Assembly: GCF_002028455.1 (NCBI RefSeq)
Contig: NZ_MWUM01000008.1
Location: forward strand, 1-64,000
Reading direction: 5' to 3'
DNA length: 64,000 nt
Source: Zoogloea sp. LCSB751
GTDB lineage: Bacteria; Pseudomonadota; Gammaproteobacteria; Burkholderiales; Rhodocyclaceae
Within the stretch, counting starts at the first letter, position 1. Each line of letters starts with the position of its first letter. Shown here piece by piece: positions 17,707-26,774 of this stretch. A program made the translations under genes and the position numbers. The notes beneath the pieces were generated by a model. The model was not told where the DNA came from. It was given only the letters and a program-made list of their open reading frames with translations, and searched no databases.

Positions 17707-18660
17707 ATGTCCATCCGCACAGTCCTTCTCATCGGCGGTAGCGGCTTCGTCGGTACCGCCATCGCCGCCCGTCTGGCCGCTGCCGGCAAGACTCTGCTGG
17801 TTCCCACGCGCCGCCGCGAGCGGGCGCGTCACCTCCTGCCCCTGCCGACCGTCGAACTGGTCGAGGCCGACGTTACGGACCCCGCGTCGCTGGCCGTGCT
17901 GATGACCGGTGTGGATGCAGTGGTGAACCTGGTCGGGGTGCTGCATTCCCGTTCCGGCAGTCCCTACGGTCCCGACTTCGCCCGCGCCCACGTGGCGCTT
18001 CCCGAACACATCGTGACGGCTGCTCGGGAGGCCCGCGTGCAGCGCATCGTGCACATCAGCGCCTTGGGGGCTGCGGCGGACGGGCCGTCCGGATACCTCC
18101 GCTCGAAGGCCGCCGGTGAGGCCGCAATCCGCGCTGCTGCGCCCGAGGTGGGCTGGACCATCCTGCGGCCGTCGGTGATCTTCGGACCCGGTGACCGTTT
18201 TCTGAATCTCTTTGCTGGCCTGCTCAAGCGTTTCCCGGTGCTGCCCCTCGGCGGGGCGAAGGCGCGTTTCCAGCCGGTGTACGTGGGCGACGTGGCGGCG
18301 GTGGTGGCCGAGGCCCTCGAACGCCCGGATGCCGTCGGCCAGACTTTCGACATGGCCGGCCCGTGGCAGTACAGCCTGAAGGCCCTCGTCGAGTACGTCG
18401 GCACCCTGACGGGGCATCCGCGTCCGGTGATCCCGTTGCCGGAGGGGCTGGCGCTGCTCCAGGCGGCGCTGCTCGAATGCCTGCCCGGCCCGCTGATGAG
18501 CCGCGACAACGTGCGCTCGATGCGCGTGCCGAATGTCGTCAACGGCCCGGCCCAGCCATGGGGCCGCCGTCCGACGGCCCTCGAGACGATTGCCCCGTGT
18601 TACCTGGGCTCCATCAACAAGCGCGGGCGTTACGACGCCTTCCAGCTCCATCGCCCATGA
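17707..18660 (+). CDS. NAD(P)-binding, complex I NDUFA9-like protein
   Basis: A 317-residue atypical short-chain dehydrogenase with the Rossmann motif GGSGFVGTAIAARL at the N-terminus, a VEADVTDPASL segment, and the IVHISALGAAADG...YLRSKAAGE region in which the SDR Tyr/Lys pair is altered. This is the pattern of bacterial NDUFA9-like proteins, thought to bind NAD(P) without being classical enzymes. The stop overlaps the cca start (ATGA), so it is co-translated with cca. Confidence 0.88.
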   Translation: MSIRTVLLIGGSGFVGTAIAARLAAAGKTLLVPTRRRERARHLLPLPTVELVEADVTDPASLAVLMTGVDAVVNLVGVLHSRSGSPYGPDFARAHVALPEHIVTAAREARVQRIVHISALGAAADGPSGYLRSKAAGEAAIRAAAPEVGWTILRPSVIFGPGDRFLNLFAGLLKRFPVLPLGGAKARFQPVYVGDVAAVVAEALERPDAVGQTFDMAGPWQYSLKALVEYVGTLTGHPRPVIPLPEGLALLQAALLECLPGPLMSRDNVRSMRVPNVVNGPAQPWGRRPTALETIAPCYLGSINKRGRYDAFQLHRP

Positions 18661-19931
18661 AAATCTACTGTGTCGGCGGCGCCATCCGCGACGAACTGCT
18701 CGGCCTGCCGGTCAAGGACCGGGACTGGGTGGTGGTCGGCGCCACCCCCGAAGCCCTGCTGGCCCAGGGCTATACGCCGGTCGGCAAGGATTTCCCGGTC
18801 TTCCTCCATCCCCGCAGCCACGAGGAGTACGCGCTGGCGCGAACCGAGCGCAAGACTGCGCCCGGCTACGCCGGCTTCGTCTTCCATACCGCGGCGGACG
18901 TCACGCTGGAGGAAGACCTGGCCCGGCGGGATCTGACCATCAACGCCATTGCGCGCGGCGCCGACGGCGTGCTGGTGGATCCCCACGGCGGTTGCCGCGA
19001 TCTGCAGGCCCGGGTGTTTCGCCATGTCAGCCCGGCTTTTGCCGAGGATCCAGTCCGCATCCTGCGGCTGGCGCGGTTTGCGGCCCGGTTTGCCGATTTC
19101 ACGGTGGCGCCGGAAACCCTCGCGCTGATGCGTGGCATGGTGGCTGCCGGTGAGGTGGATGCGCTGGTGCCGGAACGGGTCTGGCAGGAGATTGCCCGCG
19201 GCCTGATGGAGGCGCAGCCGTCGCGGATGATTGAAGTGCTGCGCGACTGCGGCGCGCTGGCGCGCCTGTTGCCCGAGGTGGACCGGTTGTTCGGTGTGCC
19301 GCAACCGCCGGAATATCATCCGGAAGTGGACACCGGTGTGCACCTGCTGCTGGTGCTCGACCGGGCTGCTGCCGACGGTCTGGCCCTGCCGGGGCGCCTG
19401 GCCTGCCTGGTTCACGATCTGGGGAAGGGCGTCACGCCGGCCGAGACCCTGCCCCATCATTACGGCCACGAGGCAGCCAGCGAGAGCCTGGCGCGGGATG
19501 TCTGCCTGCGCCTCAAGTGCCCCGTCGACTGCCGCGATCTGGCGCTGATGATGGCCCGTGAGCACGGCGTCGTGCACCAGGGCCTGGCGCTGCGTGCCGA
19601 GACGCTGGTCAAGCTCATCGAGCGCTGCGACGGCCTGCGCCGGCCTGAACGTTTCGCCGCCCTGCTCGATGCCTGCGCCTGCGACTACCGGGGGCGGACC
19701 ACCTACGAAGCGCGCCCCTACCCCCAGCGGGAGCGCCTGCTTGCGGCGTTGGCAGCGGTGCGCGGCGTCGATGCGGGGGCTATCGCCCGCCGTCTGGCGG
19801 ACAAGACGCGCATTCCGGCTGAAGTCCACGCGGCCCGGGTGGCGGCCGTCCGTGATCTGGTGCGCCGGGAGAAGGACGCTGGCGAGGCTGAGGGCGAGGG
19901 CCGGACCGCCTGCCAGGAAGAGACTCGTTAG
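18657..19931 (+). CDS. cca: Multifunctional CCA-adding tRNA nucleotidyltransferase
   Basis: Adds or repairs the 3' CCA end of tRNAs without a template. The 424-residue protein starts MKIYCVGGAIRDELLG, with the nucleotidyltransferase motif and its catalytic acidic pair (KDRDWVVVG). The class II signature RRDLTINAIA follows. A C-terminal HD domain (LVHDLGKG...HHYGHE) is present, as in gammaproteobacterial-type enzymes with phosphohydrolase activity. The ATG start overlaps the upstream stop by 4 bp. Confidence 0.96.
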   Translation: MKIYCVGGAIRDELLGLPVKDRDWVVVGATPEALLAQGYTPVGKDFPVFLHPRSHEEYALARTERKTAPGYAGFVFHTAADVTLEEDLARRDLTINAIARGADGVLVDPHGGCRDLQARVFRHVSPAFAEDPVRILRLARFAARFADFTVAPETLALMRGMVAAGEVDALVPERVWQEIARGLMEAQPSRMIEVLRDCGALARLLPEVDRLFGVPQPPEYHPEVDTGVHLLLVLDRAAADGLALPGRLACLVHDLGKGVTPAETLPHHYGHEAASESLARDVCLRLKCPVDCRDLALMMAREHGVVHQGLALRAETLVKLIERCDGLRRPERFAALLDACACDYRGRTTYEARPYPQRERLLAALAAVRGVDAGAIARRLADKTRIPAEVHAARVAAVRDLVRREKDAGEAEGEGRTACQEETR

Positions 19932-19980
19932 CCATTCCACGCACGCCGCTGCGCTGCCGACCTACAATGCGCGCACTTCC

Positions 19981-21999
19981 ATGCGCTTGCCCATCGATTT
20001 GCCTGTCGTGTCCCTCCTGGTCCGGCGAATAGCCCTGCTGGCCGCCGGCCTGACCCTGGCCGTTGCGGCCGCGGCCGTGCAGCCGATTCCGGCCTTTCCG
20101 GAGGTCAAGGCGGGCGCCGTGCCCTCGGTGGGCGTCCTGCTCGCCCGTGACGGCACGCCGCTGGCCGAGCGGCGTCTCAACCCCCATGTGCGCCGGCTTG
20201 AGTGGGTGGGGCTGCACAGCTTGTCGCCGGCCCTCAAGGAGGCTTTGCTGGCGGCCGAGGACAAGCGTTTCTTCGAGCATTCCGGCGTTGACTGGAAGGC
20301 CTTCGCCGGCTCCCTGTGGCACAACCTGTGGTACGACCGCAAGCGCGGTGCCTCGACCCTGTCGATGCAGCTGGCCGGTCTGCTCGATCCGGAACTGGCC
20401 CTTGGCCGCGACGGTCTGCCGCGGCGCAGCCTGGGCCAGAAGTGGGATCAGGCGCTGGCCGCTCAGGCGCTGGAGGCCCGCTGGACGAAGGAACAGATCC
20501 TCGAGGCCTATCTCAACCTGGCGCCTTTCCGCGGCGACCTGCAGGGGGTTCATGCGACGGCACGGGCGCTGTTCGGCAAATCGCCGACCGAACTGGGGCG
20601 CCCCGAAGCGTTGATCCTGTCGGTCCTGCTGCGTGGGCCCAATGCCAAGTCCGAGGTGGTGGCCCGCCGGGCCTGCGTATTGGCCGAGCGCCTCAATGCG
20701 CCGTCGGCCTGTGCGGCGGTCCAGCGTCTGACCGCCAACAACCTCGATCGCCAGCACACCGGGCCGCGCTGGGAACTGGCGTCCCAGGCGGGCCGGCTGC
20801 TTCTTCAGCATCCCGGCGAACGTCTGGCGAGCACGCTGGATGTGGAGGCCCAGCGGGGCGTGACGTCGGTGGTGCACCGCCTGGGTACGCTGGAGGCCGC
20901 GGCGGTCGTGCTCGACAATCCCACCGGTGAGGTGCTGGCCTACGTCGGGGCGCCCGACTACGCGGCCCCGGACCACGCGCTCACGCTGCGCAATCCGGGC
21001 AGCCTGCTGGTTCCGTTTGCCTACGGGCTGGCGCTGGAGCGCCGGCTGATCACCGCGGCCAGCTTGCTGGAAGATTCCTTGGCCAACCACGTTCCGACCC
21101 TGCCTGACGAGCGCATGTGGGTCAGTGTGCGGCGGGCGCTGGCCGAGGGGATGAGCGATCCGGCGCTGGCCGTGGGCCGGCTGGTGGCGGACGGCTTGCC
21201 GGAGCGTCTGCGCCAGGCAGAGGTGGAGATGCGTGGTGGCAGCGCCGAACTTGCGCTGCTGCCACTGGCGGCTCTCTACCGCAGCCTGGCCGTCGGCGGG
21301 CAATGGCAGGCCCCGCGCTTCGTGGCGGCCTCGGAGCGCCCGTCACGCCGTGTGCTGCGCCCGGAGGCCAGCTTCATCGTTGCCGACATGCTGGGCCTGC
21401 CCGACGTCGACGGCAATCCGCAGCCCTTTGCCTTCAGGCAGTACGCCACGGACAGTCGAGAGACGCTGACGGTGGGTTTCTCCGAGCGGTTCACGATCGC
21501 CCTGTGGGTGGCCGGGCTGCGTAACGCACCGCAAGCCGCCAGCCAGGCCTGGCACGACATCCTGCGCGGACTGCAGCGGGGACAGACGCTGTCGCGCCCG
21601 ATGCCGCCACCGGGGGTGGTGTCGAGCCTGGTGGTGTTCGAGCCACCGGTCGAGAGCCCGCGGCGGGAATGGTTCATCCGTGGCACCGAAGTGGAACGGG
21701 TAGCGGTGCCGCGGGTGCTGCCGCGTATCGTCCAACCTCTCAATGGCGTCTTGGTGGATGCCATGGCGCTGGTCAGCGACGACGGTTTCAAGGTGTATTT
21801 CGAAGCGACTCACCTGCCCGCAGGTGCCTGGTGGCGGCTCAACGGTGAAACCTTCGGACGCGGCGAAAGGCTCGCCTGGCGGCCGGTGGCCGGCCGGCAT
21901 GTGCTGGAACTGATGTCGGCGGACGGTCAGGTTCTCGACAGCGTCATCTTTGCCGTCCGGGCGCCCCTCGAACCGCCGCTACAGCGCCCGGATCAATAG
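19981..21999 (+). CDS. pbpC: Penicillin-binding protein 1C with a degenerate transpeptidase domain
   Basis: A 672-residue inner membrane protein. The N-terminal membrane segment (LLVRRIALLAAGLTLAVAAAAV) is followed by an intact GT51 glycosyltransferase domain: EDKRFFEHSGVDW, GASTLSMQLAG and the ALEARWTKEQILEAYLN tract. The transpeptidase domain keeps its length but has lost its motifs: the SxxK position reads SLLV (residues 341-344), the SxN region reads GMSDPA, and KTGT reads ETLT (494-497). The PBP1C C-terminal domain is present. The protein should polymerise glycan but not cross-link it. The frame is intact, so this is not simple decay. Confidence 0.9.
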   Translation: MRLPIDLPVVSLLVRRIALLAAGLTLAVAAAAVQPIPAFPEVKAGAVPSVGVLLARDGTPLAERRLNPHVRRLEWVGLHSLSPALKEALLAAEDKRFFEHSGVDWKAFAGSLWHNLWYDRKRGASTLSMQLAGLLDPELALGRDGLPRRSLGQKWDQALAAQALEARWTKEQILEAYLNLAPFRGDLQGVHATARALFGKSPTELGRPEALILSVLLRGPNAKSEVVARRACVLAERLNAPSACAAVQRLTANNLDRQHTGPRWELASQAGRLLLQHPGERLASTLDVEAQRGVTSVVHRLGTLEAAAVVLDNPTGEVLAYVGAPDYAAPDHALTLRNPGSLLVPFAYGLALERRLITAASLLEDSLANHVPTLPDERMWVSVRRALAEGMSDPALAVGRLVADGLPERLRQAEVEMRGGSAELALLPLAALYRSLAVGGQWQAPRFVAASERPSRRVLRPEASFIVADMLGLPDVDGNPQPFAFRQYATDSRETLTVGFSERFTIALWVAGLRNAPQAASQAWHDILRGLQRGQTLSRPMPPPGVVSSLVVFEPPVESPRREWFIRGTEVERVAVPRVLPRIVQPLNGVLVDAMALVSDDGFKVYFEATHLPAGAWWRLNGETFGRGERLAWRPVAGRHVLELMSADGQVLDSVIFAVRAPLEPPLQRPDQ

Positions 22000-22176
22000 C
22001 CAGGCTGCCAGGGACATCAGCAGGGTGCTGGTGAATGGAATGTGGATGTGCCGCCCGAAGACATCGAAATGCAGGTCGCCAGGCAGGTGCCCGATGCGCC
22101 AGCGCCGCAGCGGCAGGCCGGAGCCAAGCCCGGACACCACCGCCACCACCACGATGGCCAGCAACCATTTGAGCAT
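21979..22176 (-). CDS. DUF2905 small membrane protein
   Basis: A 65-residue protein with two hydrophobic segments around the family signature RIGHLPGDLHFDVFGRHIHIP, typical of DUF2905 inner membrane proteins of unknown function. The ATG at 22176 was chosen because it matches the family start (MLKWLLAIVV). Its end overlaps the 3' end of pbpC on the other strand by 21 bp. Confidence 0.85.
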   Translation of the reverse strand: MLKWLLAIVVVAVVSGLGSGLPLRRWRIGHLPGDLHFDVFGRHIHIPFTSTLLMSLAAWLLIRAL

Positions 22177-22366
22177 CGTCCGTCGCCTCCATTCTTCCAA
22201 AGCCCCGATTTAACCGTAGTTTTCTGCGTAGCAGCATGTTTTCTGCTTTCGCCGCGCCCGCGTGTGCTGTAAGTTCTGGACCCACAACAATACATATTCA
22301 TGTCCACCCCATGACGCCGATCCCCTGCCTGCCATTTTCAGTCGTCTTCCTTCAGAGGGCGTGTGC

Positions 22367-23170
22367 ATGAACCGCTCCCGTTTTGGCGACCTGGAAGTCC
22401 TCTGCCGCGCGCCGGCTGGTGGGGCCCATGAAACGCCCTTGCTGTTCGTCCATGGCGCCTACACCGCCGCCTGGTGTTGGGACGAGTTCTTTCTGTCATG
22501 GTTTGCCGAGCAGGGCTACGCGGCGTATGCCATGTCCCTGTCCGGTCATGGCAAGAGCCGCGGGCGGGCTTATCTGGACAGCTTCTCCATTGCCGACTAC
22601 GTGGCCGACGTGGCTGAGGTGGCGGCCGCCCTACCGTCGCCGCCCGTGTTGATCGGGCATTCGATGGGCGGCATGGTGGTGCAGAAATTCCTGGAAAACC
22701 ACTCTGCACCCGGGGTCGTCCTGATGTCTTCGGTGCCGCCCCAGGGACTGCTCGGCTCGGCTTTCGGACTGGCTTTCGCGCGGCCGCATCTGCTCGGCGA
22801 TCTCAACCGCCTGATGGGGGGCGGTCAGCCGCAGATGGAGACGCTGCGTGACGCGCTGTTCCACGAGGCCATCGAGCTGGATCGCCTGCAGCGTTATTAC
22901 CACCTGTGCCAGCCGGAATCCCATCGGGCGATCTGGGACATGTCCCTGTTCGACCTGCCCTTCCTGTCACGCATGCAGATCCCGCCGATGCTGGTGCTCG
23001 GCGGCGAGTACGACGTGCTGATTCCGCCGGAACAGGTGCGCATGACGGCCGCCTGCTACGGGGTCAAGGCGCAGATCCTGCCAGGCCTCGGGCACGGCCT
23101 GATGATGGAGTCGGACTGGCGCCTGGCAGCCGAGCCGATCGTGCGCTGGATGAAGGAGAAGGGCCTGTAA
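22367..23170 (+). CDS. Alpha/beta hydrolase
   Basis: A 267-residue cytoplasmic hydrolase of the lysophospholipase/esterase type. The nucleophile elbow is GHSMGG, the acid is in GEYDVLIPPEQ, and the His is in GLGHGLMME. The oxyanion region is FVHGAYTAAWCW. No signal peptide. The start at 22367 follows a weak ribosome site; upstream in-frame codons are unlikely coding. Substrate unknown. It stands alone between two hairpins and may form a short unit with the small gene that follows. Confidence 0.87.
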   Translation: MNRSRFGDLEVLCRAPAGGAHETPLLFVHGAYTAAWCWDEFFLSWFAEQGYAAYAMSLSGHGKSRGRAYLDSFSIADYVADVAEVAAALPSPPVLIGHSMGGMVVQKFLENHSAPGVVLMSSVPPQGLLGSAFGLAFARPHLLGDLNRLMGGGQPQMETLRDALFHEAIELDRLQRYYHLCQPESHRAIWDMSLFDLPFLSRMQIPPMLVLGGEYDVLIPPEQVRMTAACYGVKAQILPGLGHGLMMESDWRLAAEPIVRWMKEKGL

Positions 23171-23377
23171 ATGCCCGAAGGGCCGTGTCTGGCCCGTGCC
23201 GTGAAGTTCGTCATGGCAGCGCGCCCCGCCATCGACCATGCTGGAAACGTGAACGAGAGGGTGCGGAGACGGCTGCAACGGATCCCGTGCCGATTTTCCT
23301 TCAACCTTTGGAGGCCGCAGCCGTTAGAAGCATCAGCGGGCCTGATTTTTTCCCCTGTACCCGCAACGGAGGCCGAT

Positions 23378-23596
23378 ATGGTGATCAGCATGGATATGGA
23401 AAGCGGAGCACGGATCTACGGCGAGCCGATCGAAGAGGTCGGCATGGCGTATGGCGACGAGGTGCTGAATGCCAACCCCTTGCCTCCCGAACTGGCGCTG
23501 GGACTGCAGGAGGTGGCGAGTGTCGGGCGCGGGCAGCACGCGGTGCCCACTGACGTGGATGCCTTCCTGGCGGCGGTCTATCGCTATCAAGAGTAG
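23378..23596 (+). CDS. Small protein of unknown function
   Basis: A 72-residue acidic protein starting MVISMDMESGARIYGEPIEE, with the ATG at 23378 preceded by a strong CGGAGG ribosome binding site. A longer in-frame extension to 23171 exists but has no such site and reads like non-coding sequence. No membrane segment or known motif. It ends 20 bp before a strong terminator. I do not recognise a family. Confidence 0.6.
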   Translation: MVISMDMESGARIYGEPIEEVGMAYGDEVLNANPLPPELALGLQEVASVGRGQHAVPTDVDAFLAAVYRYQE

Positions 23597-23616
23597 GAAG
23601 GTTGCCCGTTCCGGTC

Positions 23617-23651
23617 AGGCCTGCCGGCTCGTTGAGCCAGCAGGCCTTTTT
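23617..23651. terminator. Strong rho-independent terminator
   Basis: A long hairpin (AGGCCTGC arm paired with GCAGGCCT, continuing through GGCTC/GAGCC, loop of 3 nt) is followed by TTTTT. It ends the small gene upstream and may also serve the convergent methyltransferase gene. Confidence 0.85.
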
Positions 23652-23656
23652 GCTTT

Positions 23657-24817
23657 TTAGAGCGCGTGGAGGCGGTCGCCGCGGATGAAGCCGAGCAGCG
23701 GCTGGGTGAGCTCCTTGCCCAGCGCGATGACCTTGAACAGTTCGCCCATTTCATGGGGGCCGGTGAGGCGCTGTACCGCCTTGGAGGCGCGGATGTAGTC
23801 GACGCCGTCTTCCGGTGCCCGGCGGGCCAGGCATTCCAGCACGCCGCAGTTGAACAGCAGCGTGGCCTGGTTGGTGTAGCCGAGCACGTCCAGGCCGGCC
23901 TCGAAGCCGGCCTCGGCTACCGCGGTGAAGTCCACGAAGGCGGTGATATCGTTCAGCCCCGGCCACAGGAAAGGGTCACCGTGGGCGTGGTGGCGGAAGT
24001 AGCACAGCAGCGTGCCGGTAGCGCGGCTGTCGAGGTAGTACTCGGCCCGCGGATAGCCATAGTCCACCAGCAGCATGGCGCCGCGCTCCAGGCGCGCCGC
24101 CCATTCGGTGATCCAGGCCCGCCCGGCGAGGTTGATCTCGCTGACGTATTCGCCTTCGTCGGGCAGCGGCACGTCGAGAGCAGCTGCCGCCTCGGCGACC
24201 TTGCCCGTGGCCGGTTGGTCGGCCCAGACGAAAGTGCCGTCCGCGCCGAGGGCCACGCCCCGCTCGAAGATGCCGTCCGGCCGCCAGGCGACGAGATGCA
24301 CAGGCATCACGTCGAGTACCTCGTTGGCGACCAGTGCGCCGGAGAAACGCTCCGGCAGCCCGTCCAGCCAGCGCACCCGGGAGGCCAGGTGGGGCACCTT
24401 GGCGGCGAGGGTGTCGAACTGGCGTTCGCGCAGTTCGCCGGACACCTCGAGGATGCCATAGCTCTCCGGCAACGCGCCGCGGTGCTCCAGTTCGAGCAGC
24501 AGGTCCGCAGCCAGCAGCCCGGTGCCAGCGCCGGCCTCGATGATGTGGGGTGCCGACAGGTCCATGATCTGCTGGACTTGGGCGGCCAGCGCCTGGCCGA
24601 ATAGCGGGGTCAGCTCCGGCGCGGTGATGAAGTCGCCACCCGGTCCGAACTTGTGGGCGCCGCCACTGTAGTAGCCAAGGCCCGGGGCGTACAGCGCTTC
24701 GGCCATATAGGTGGCGAAGGAGATCCAGCCACCCTGGGCCTCGATCAGGCTGCGCAGGCGGGAAACGAGGCGTTCGCTCTGGGCGAGTGCGTCGGGCGAA
24801 GGCTGGGGCAGGTTCAT
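23657..24817 (-). CDS. MidA/NDUFAF7-like class I SAM methyltransferase (DUF185)
   Basis: A 386-residue protein with the family opening ISFATYMAEALYAPGLGYYSGG, a FGPGGDFITAPELTPLFG tract and a SAM-binding GAGTGLLAADLL motif. The mitochondrial homolog methylates an arginine of complex I subunit NDUFS2. Bacterial members are thought to act similarly, but this is not proven. The gene runs toward the terminator at 23617-23651 and is divergent from the SDR gene. Confidence 0.92.
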   Translation of the reverse strand: MNLPQPSPDALAQSERLVSRLRSLIEAQGGWISFATYMAEALYAPGLGYYSGGAHKFGPGGDFITAPELTPLFGQALAAQVQQIMDLSAPHIIEAGAGTGLLAADLLLELEHRGALPESYGILEVSGELRERQFDTLAAKVPHLASRVRWLDGLPERFSGALVANEVLDVMPVHLVAWRPDGIFERGVALGADGTFVWADQPATGKVAEAAAALDVPLPDEGEYVSEINLAGRAWITEWAARLERGAMLLVDYGYPRAEYYLDSRATGTLLCYFRHHAHGDPFLWPGLNDITAFVDFTAVAEAGFEAGLDVLGYTNQATLLFNCGVLECLARRAPEDGVDYIRASKAVQRLTGPHEMGELFKVIALGKELTQPLLGFIRGDRLHAL

Positions 24818-24931
24818 GGCGGCGGCGAGTAGGGGAAAATCCGCATTTTACCCGTTCGTTGCAGTGCACCGTCGAGGGGGCGGGCGCCGTATGATTACGC
24901 CCTTCGCTTGAATTCGCTCCCCTTGGTAGTC

Positions 24932-25681
24932 ATGATTGAAGATCCAATCGCCCCGGTCGTGCTGGTGACGGGCGGTGCCCGCCGTGTCGGTGCCGAGCTT
25001 GTGCGTTGTCTGCATGCGGCCGGTGCCCAGGTGGCCGTGCATTATCGTCATTCCCGTGATGAGGCCGAGGCCTTGGTTGCCGCACTGGAGCGGTTGCGTC
25101 CGGGCTCGGCGCTGGCACTGCAGGCGGACCTGCTGGACTGTGCGGCCCTGCCGCGGCTGGTCGAGGCCGTGGTGGCGCATTTCGGGCGGCTCGATGGGCT
25201 GGTCAACAATGCCTCGAGTTTCTTCCCGACGGCCCTTGGCGACATCGACGAGGCAGCCTGGGGCGACTTGATCGGTTCCAACCTGAAGGCGCCGCTGTTC
25301 CTCGCCCAGGCGGCAGCCCCTCACTTGACGGCAAGCGGCGGAGCAATCGTCAACATCGTCGACATCCATGCCGAACGGCCGTTGAAAGGCTACCCTTTGT
25401 ACTGCGCGGCAAAGGCCGGCCTGCTGGGCCTGACCCGCGCGCTGGCGCTGGAGCTGGCGCCGCGGGTGCGGGTGAACGGTGTCGCTCCGGGGGCGATCGA
25501 ATGGCCCGATGACGGCCAGTTTCCGCCGCAGGAGCGGGAGCGCATCGTCGCCCATACGTTGCTGAGGCGGGTCGGTTCGCCGTCCGACATCGCCCGTACG
25601 GTGCGCTTCCTGCTGTTCGATGCACCGTACGTAACCGGCCAGATATTGCCGGTGGACGGCGGGCGAAGCGCCTATTTATAA
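24932..25681 (+). CDS. Pteridine reductase-like short-chain dehydrogenase
   Basis: A 249-residue SDR whose NADPH site reads TGGARRVG, the TGxxxRxG variant characteristic of pteridine reductases (PTR1/FolM), not the common TGxxxGxG. The active site has Asp in VDIHAERPLKGYPLYCAAKAG with the catalytic Tyr-x-x-x-Lys. It probably reduces dihydropterins or dihydrofolate. The ATG at 24932 was preferred over a codon at 24908 because the Rossmann fold starts ~15 residues later. It lies 68 bp upstream of ttcA. Confidence 0.87.
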   Translation: MIEDPIAPVVLVTGGARRVGAELVRCLHAAGAQVAVHYRHSRDEAEALVAALERLRPGSALALQADLLDCAALPRLVEAVVAHFGRLDGLVNNASSFFPTALGDIDEAAWGDLIGSNLKAPLFLAQAAAPHLTASGGAIVNIVDIHAERPLKGYPLYCAAKAGLLGLTRALALELAPRVRVNGVAPGAIEWPDDGQFPPQERERIVAHTLLRRVGSPSDIARTVRFLLFDAPYVTGQILPVDGGRSAYL

Positions 25682-25724
25682 GCTATTTAACACTTGTCCC
25701 GATCAGCATTAAATGCGATCGGAC

Positions 25725-25730
25725 TATAAT
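25725..25730 (+). promoter_or_regulatory. Consensus -10 hexamer before ttcA
   Basis: A perfect TATAAT lies 20 bp before the ttcA ATG. A matching -35 at 17 bp is not convincing, so this may be part of a promoter that gives a very short leader. Confidence 0.4.
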
Positions 25731-25749
25731 TCGCGGAAATTGAATTGAC

Positions 25750-26685
25750 ATGGAACAAGTAGTGCCAGCTCTTGCCAACCAGGCAGAAGAACAGCCTGAA
25801 ACGGAAAGCCGCCATTCCAACACTTTCCTTCGCCTGAAGAAATTCCTGATGCGCAAGGTGGGCGAGGCCATTGGCGACTATCGCATGATCGAGGACGGTG
25901 ACGTGGTGATGGTCTGTCTGTCCGGCGGAAAGGACTCGTTCACGCTGCTGAGCCTGCTGATGGAATTGCGGGAGAGGGCACCAATCGATTTCCGCATCGT
26001 TGCGATGAACCTCGACCAGAAGCAGCCGGGTTTTCCCGATCACGTGTTGCCCGCGTATTTCGAATCGGTCGGCGTGGAATACCGGATCGTTACTGAAGAC
26101 ACTTACAAAATTGTCAAGGACAAGATTCCTGAAGGCAAGACGACCTGCTCACTGTGCTCGCGCCTGCGACGAGGCATCATCTACCGCACGGCGAAGGAGC
26201 TCGGTGCAACCAAGATTGCCCTCGGCCACCATCGCGACGACATGATCGAGACCCTGTTTCTGAACATGTTCTTCGGCGGGAAGATGAAAGCCATGCCGCC
26301 CAAGCTGGTCAGCGATGATGGGCAGAACGTGGTCATCCGGCCGTTGGCCTACTGTTCGGAGAAGGATATCGAGCGGTTTGCCCGTGGCATGGAATACCCG
26401 ATCATCCCGTGCAACCTGTGCGGCAGCCAGGAAAACGCCCAGCGCAAGCAGATCAAGGCCATGCTGCGTGACTGGGACGAGCGTTTCCCGGGGCGTATTG
26501 TGTCCATTGGCACCGCCATGAAGAACGTCGTGCCGTCGCACCTGGCTGACGCCGAGCTGTTCGATTTCCGCAACGTGTCGCGGGATACGCGGGTTGAACA
26601 GGGCGACATCGTTTTTGACAATCCGGAGCTGCCGGTCAATCCGGAAGACAAGGCAGCCATCCCGATCGGAATCTGGAAGAGCTGA
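25750..26685 (+). CDS. ttcA: tRNA 2-thiocytidine(32) biosynthesis protein TtcA
   Basis: Iron-sulfur dependent thiolase for cytidine 32 of certain tRNAs. The PP-loop SGGKDS is present ([13 protein letters not shown]), as are the cluster cysteines in CSLCSR and the third in PCNLCG. The [19 protein letters not shown] tract is diagnostic for TtcA. The length of 311 residues is normal. It may be co-transcribed with the FHA gene that follows 89 bp later. Confidence 0.96.
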   Translation: MEQVVPALANQAEEQPETESRHSNTFLRLKKFLMRKVGEAIGDYRMIEDGDVVMVCLSGGKDSFTLLSLLMELRERAPIDFRIVAMNLDQKQPGFPDHVLPAYFESVGVEYRIVTEDTYKIVKDKIPEGKTTCSLCSRLRRGIIYRTAKELGATKIALGHHRDDMIETLFLNMFFGGKMKAMPPKLVSDDGQNVVIRPLAYCSEKDIERFARGMEYPIIPCNLCGSQENAQRKQIKAMLRDWDERFPGRIVSIGTAMKNVVPSHLADAELFDFRNVSRDTRVEQGDIVFDNPELPVNPEDKAAIPIGIWKS

Positions 26686-26774
26686 TTTCATGAGATCCTG
26701 CTTTGCCCCCGCCGGAAGCCACCTGGTCCGGATCCACCTTTTTCCGCCTGGCGCGGATCGCGGAGTCGTCCAGT

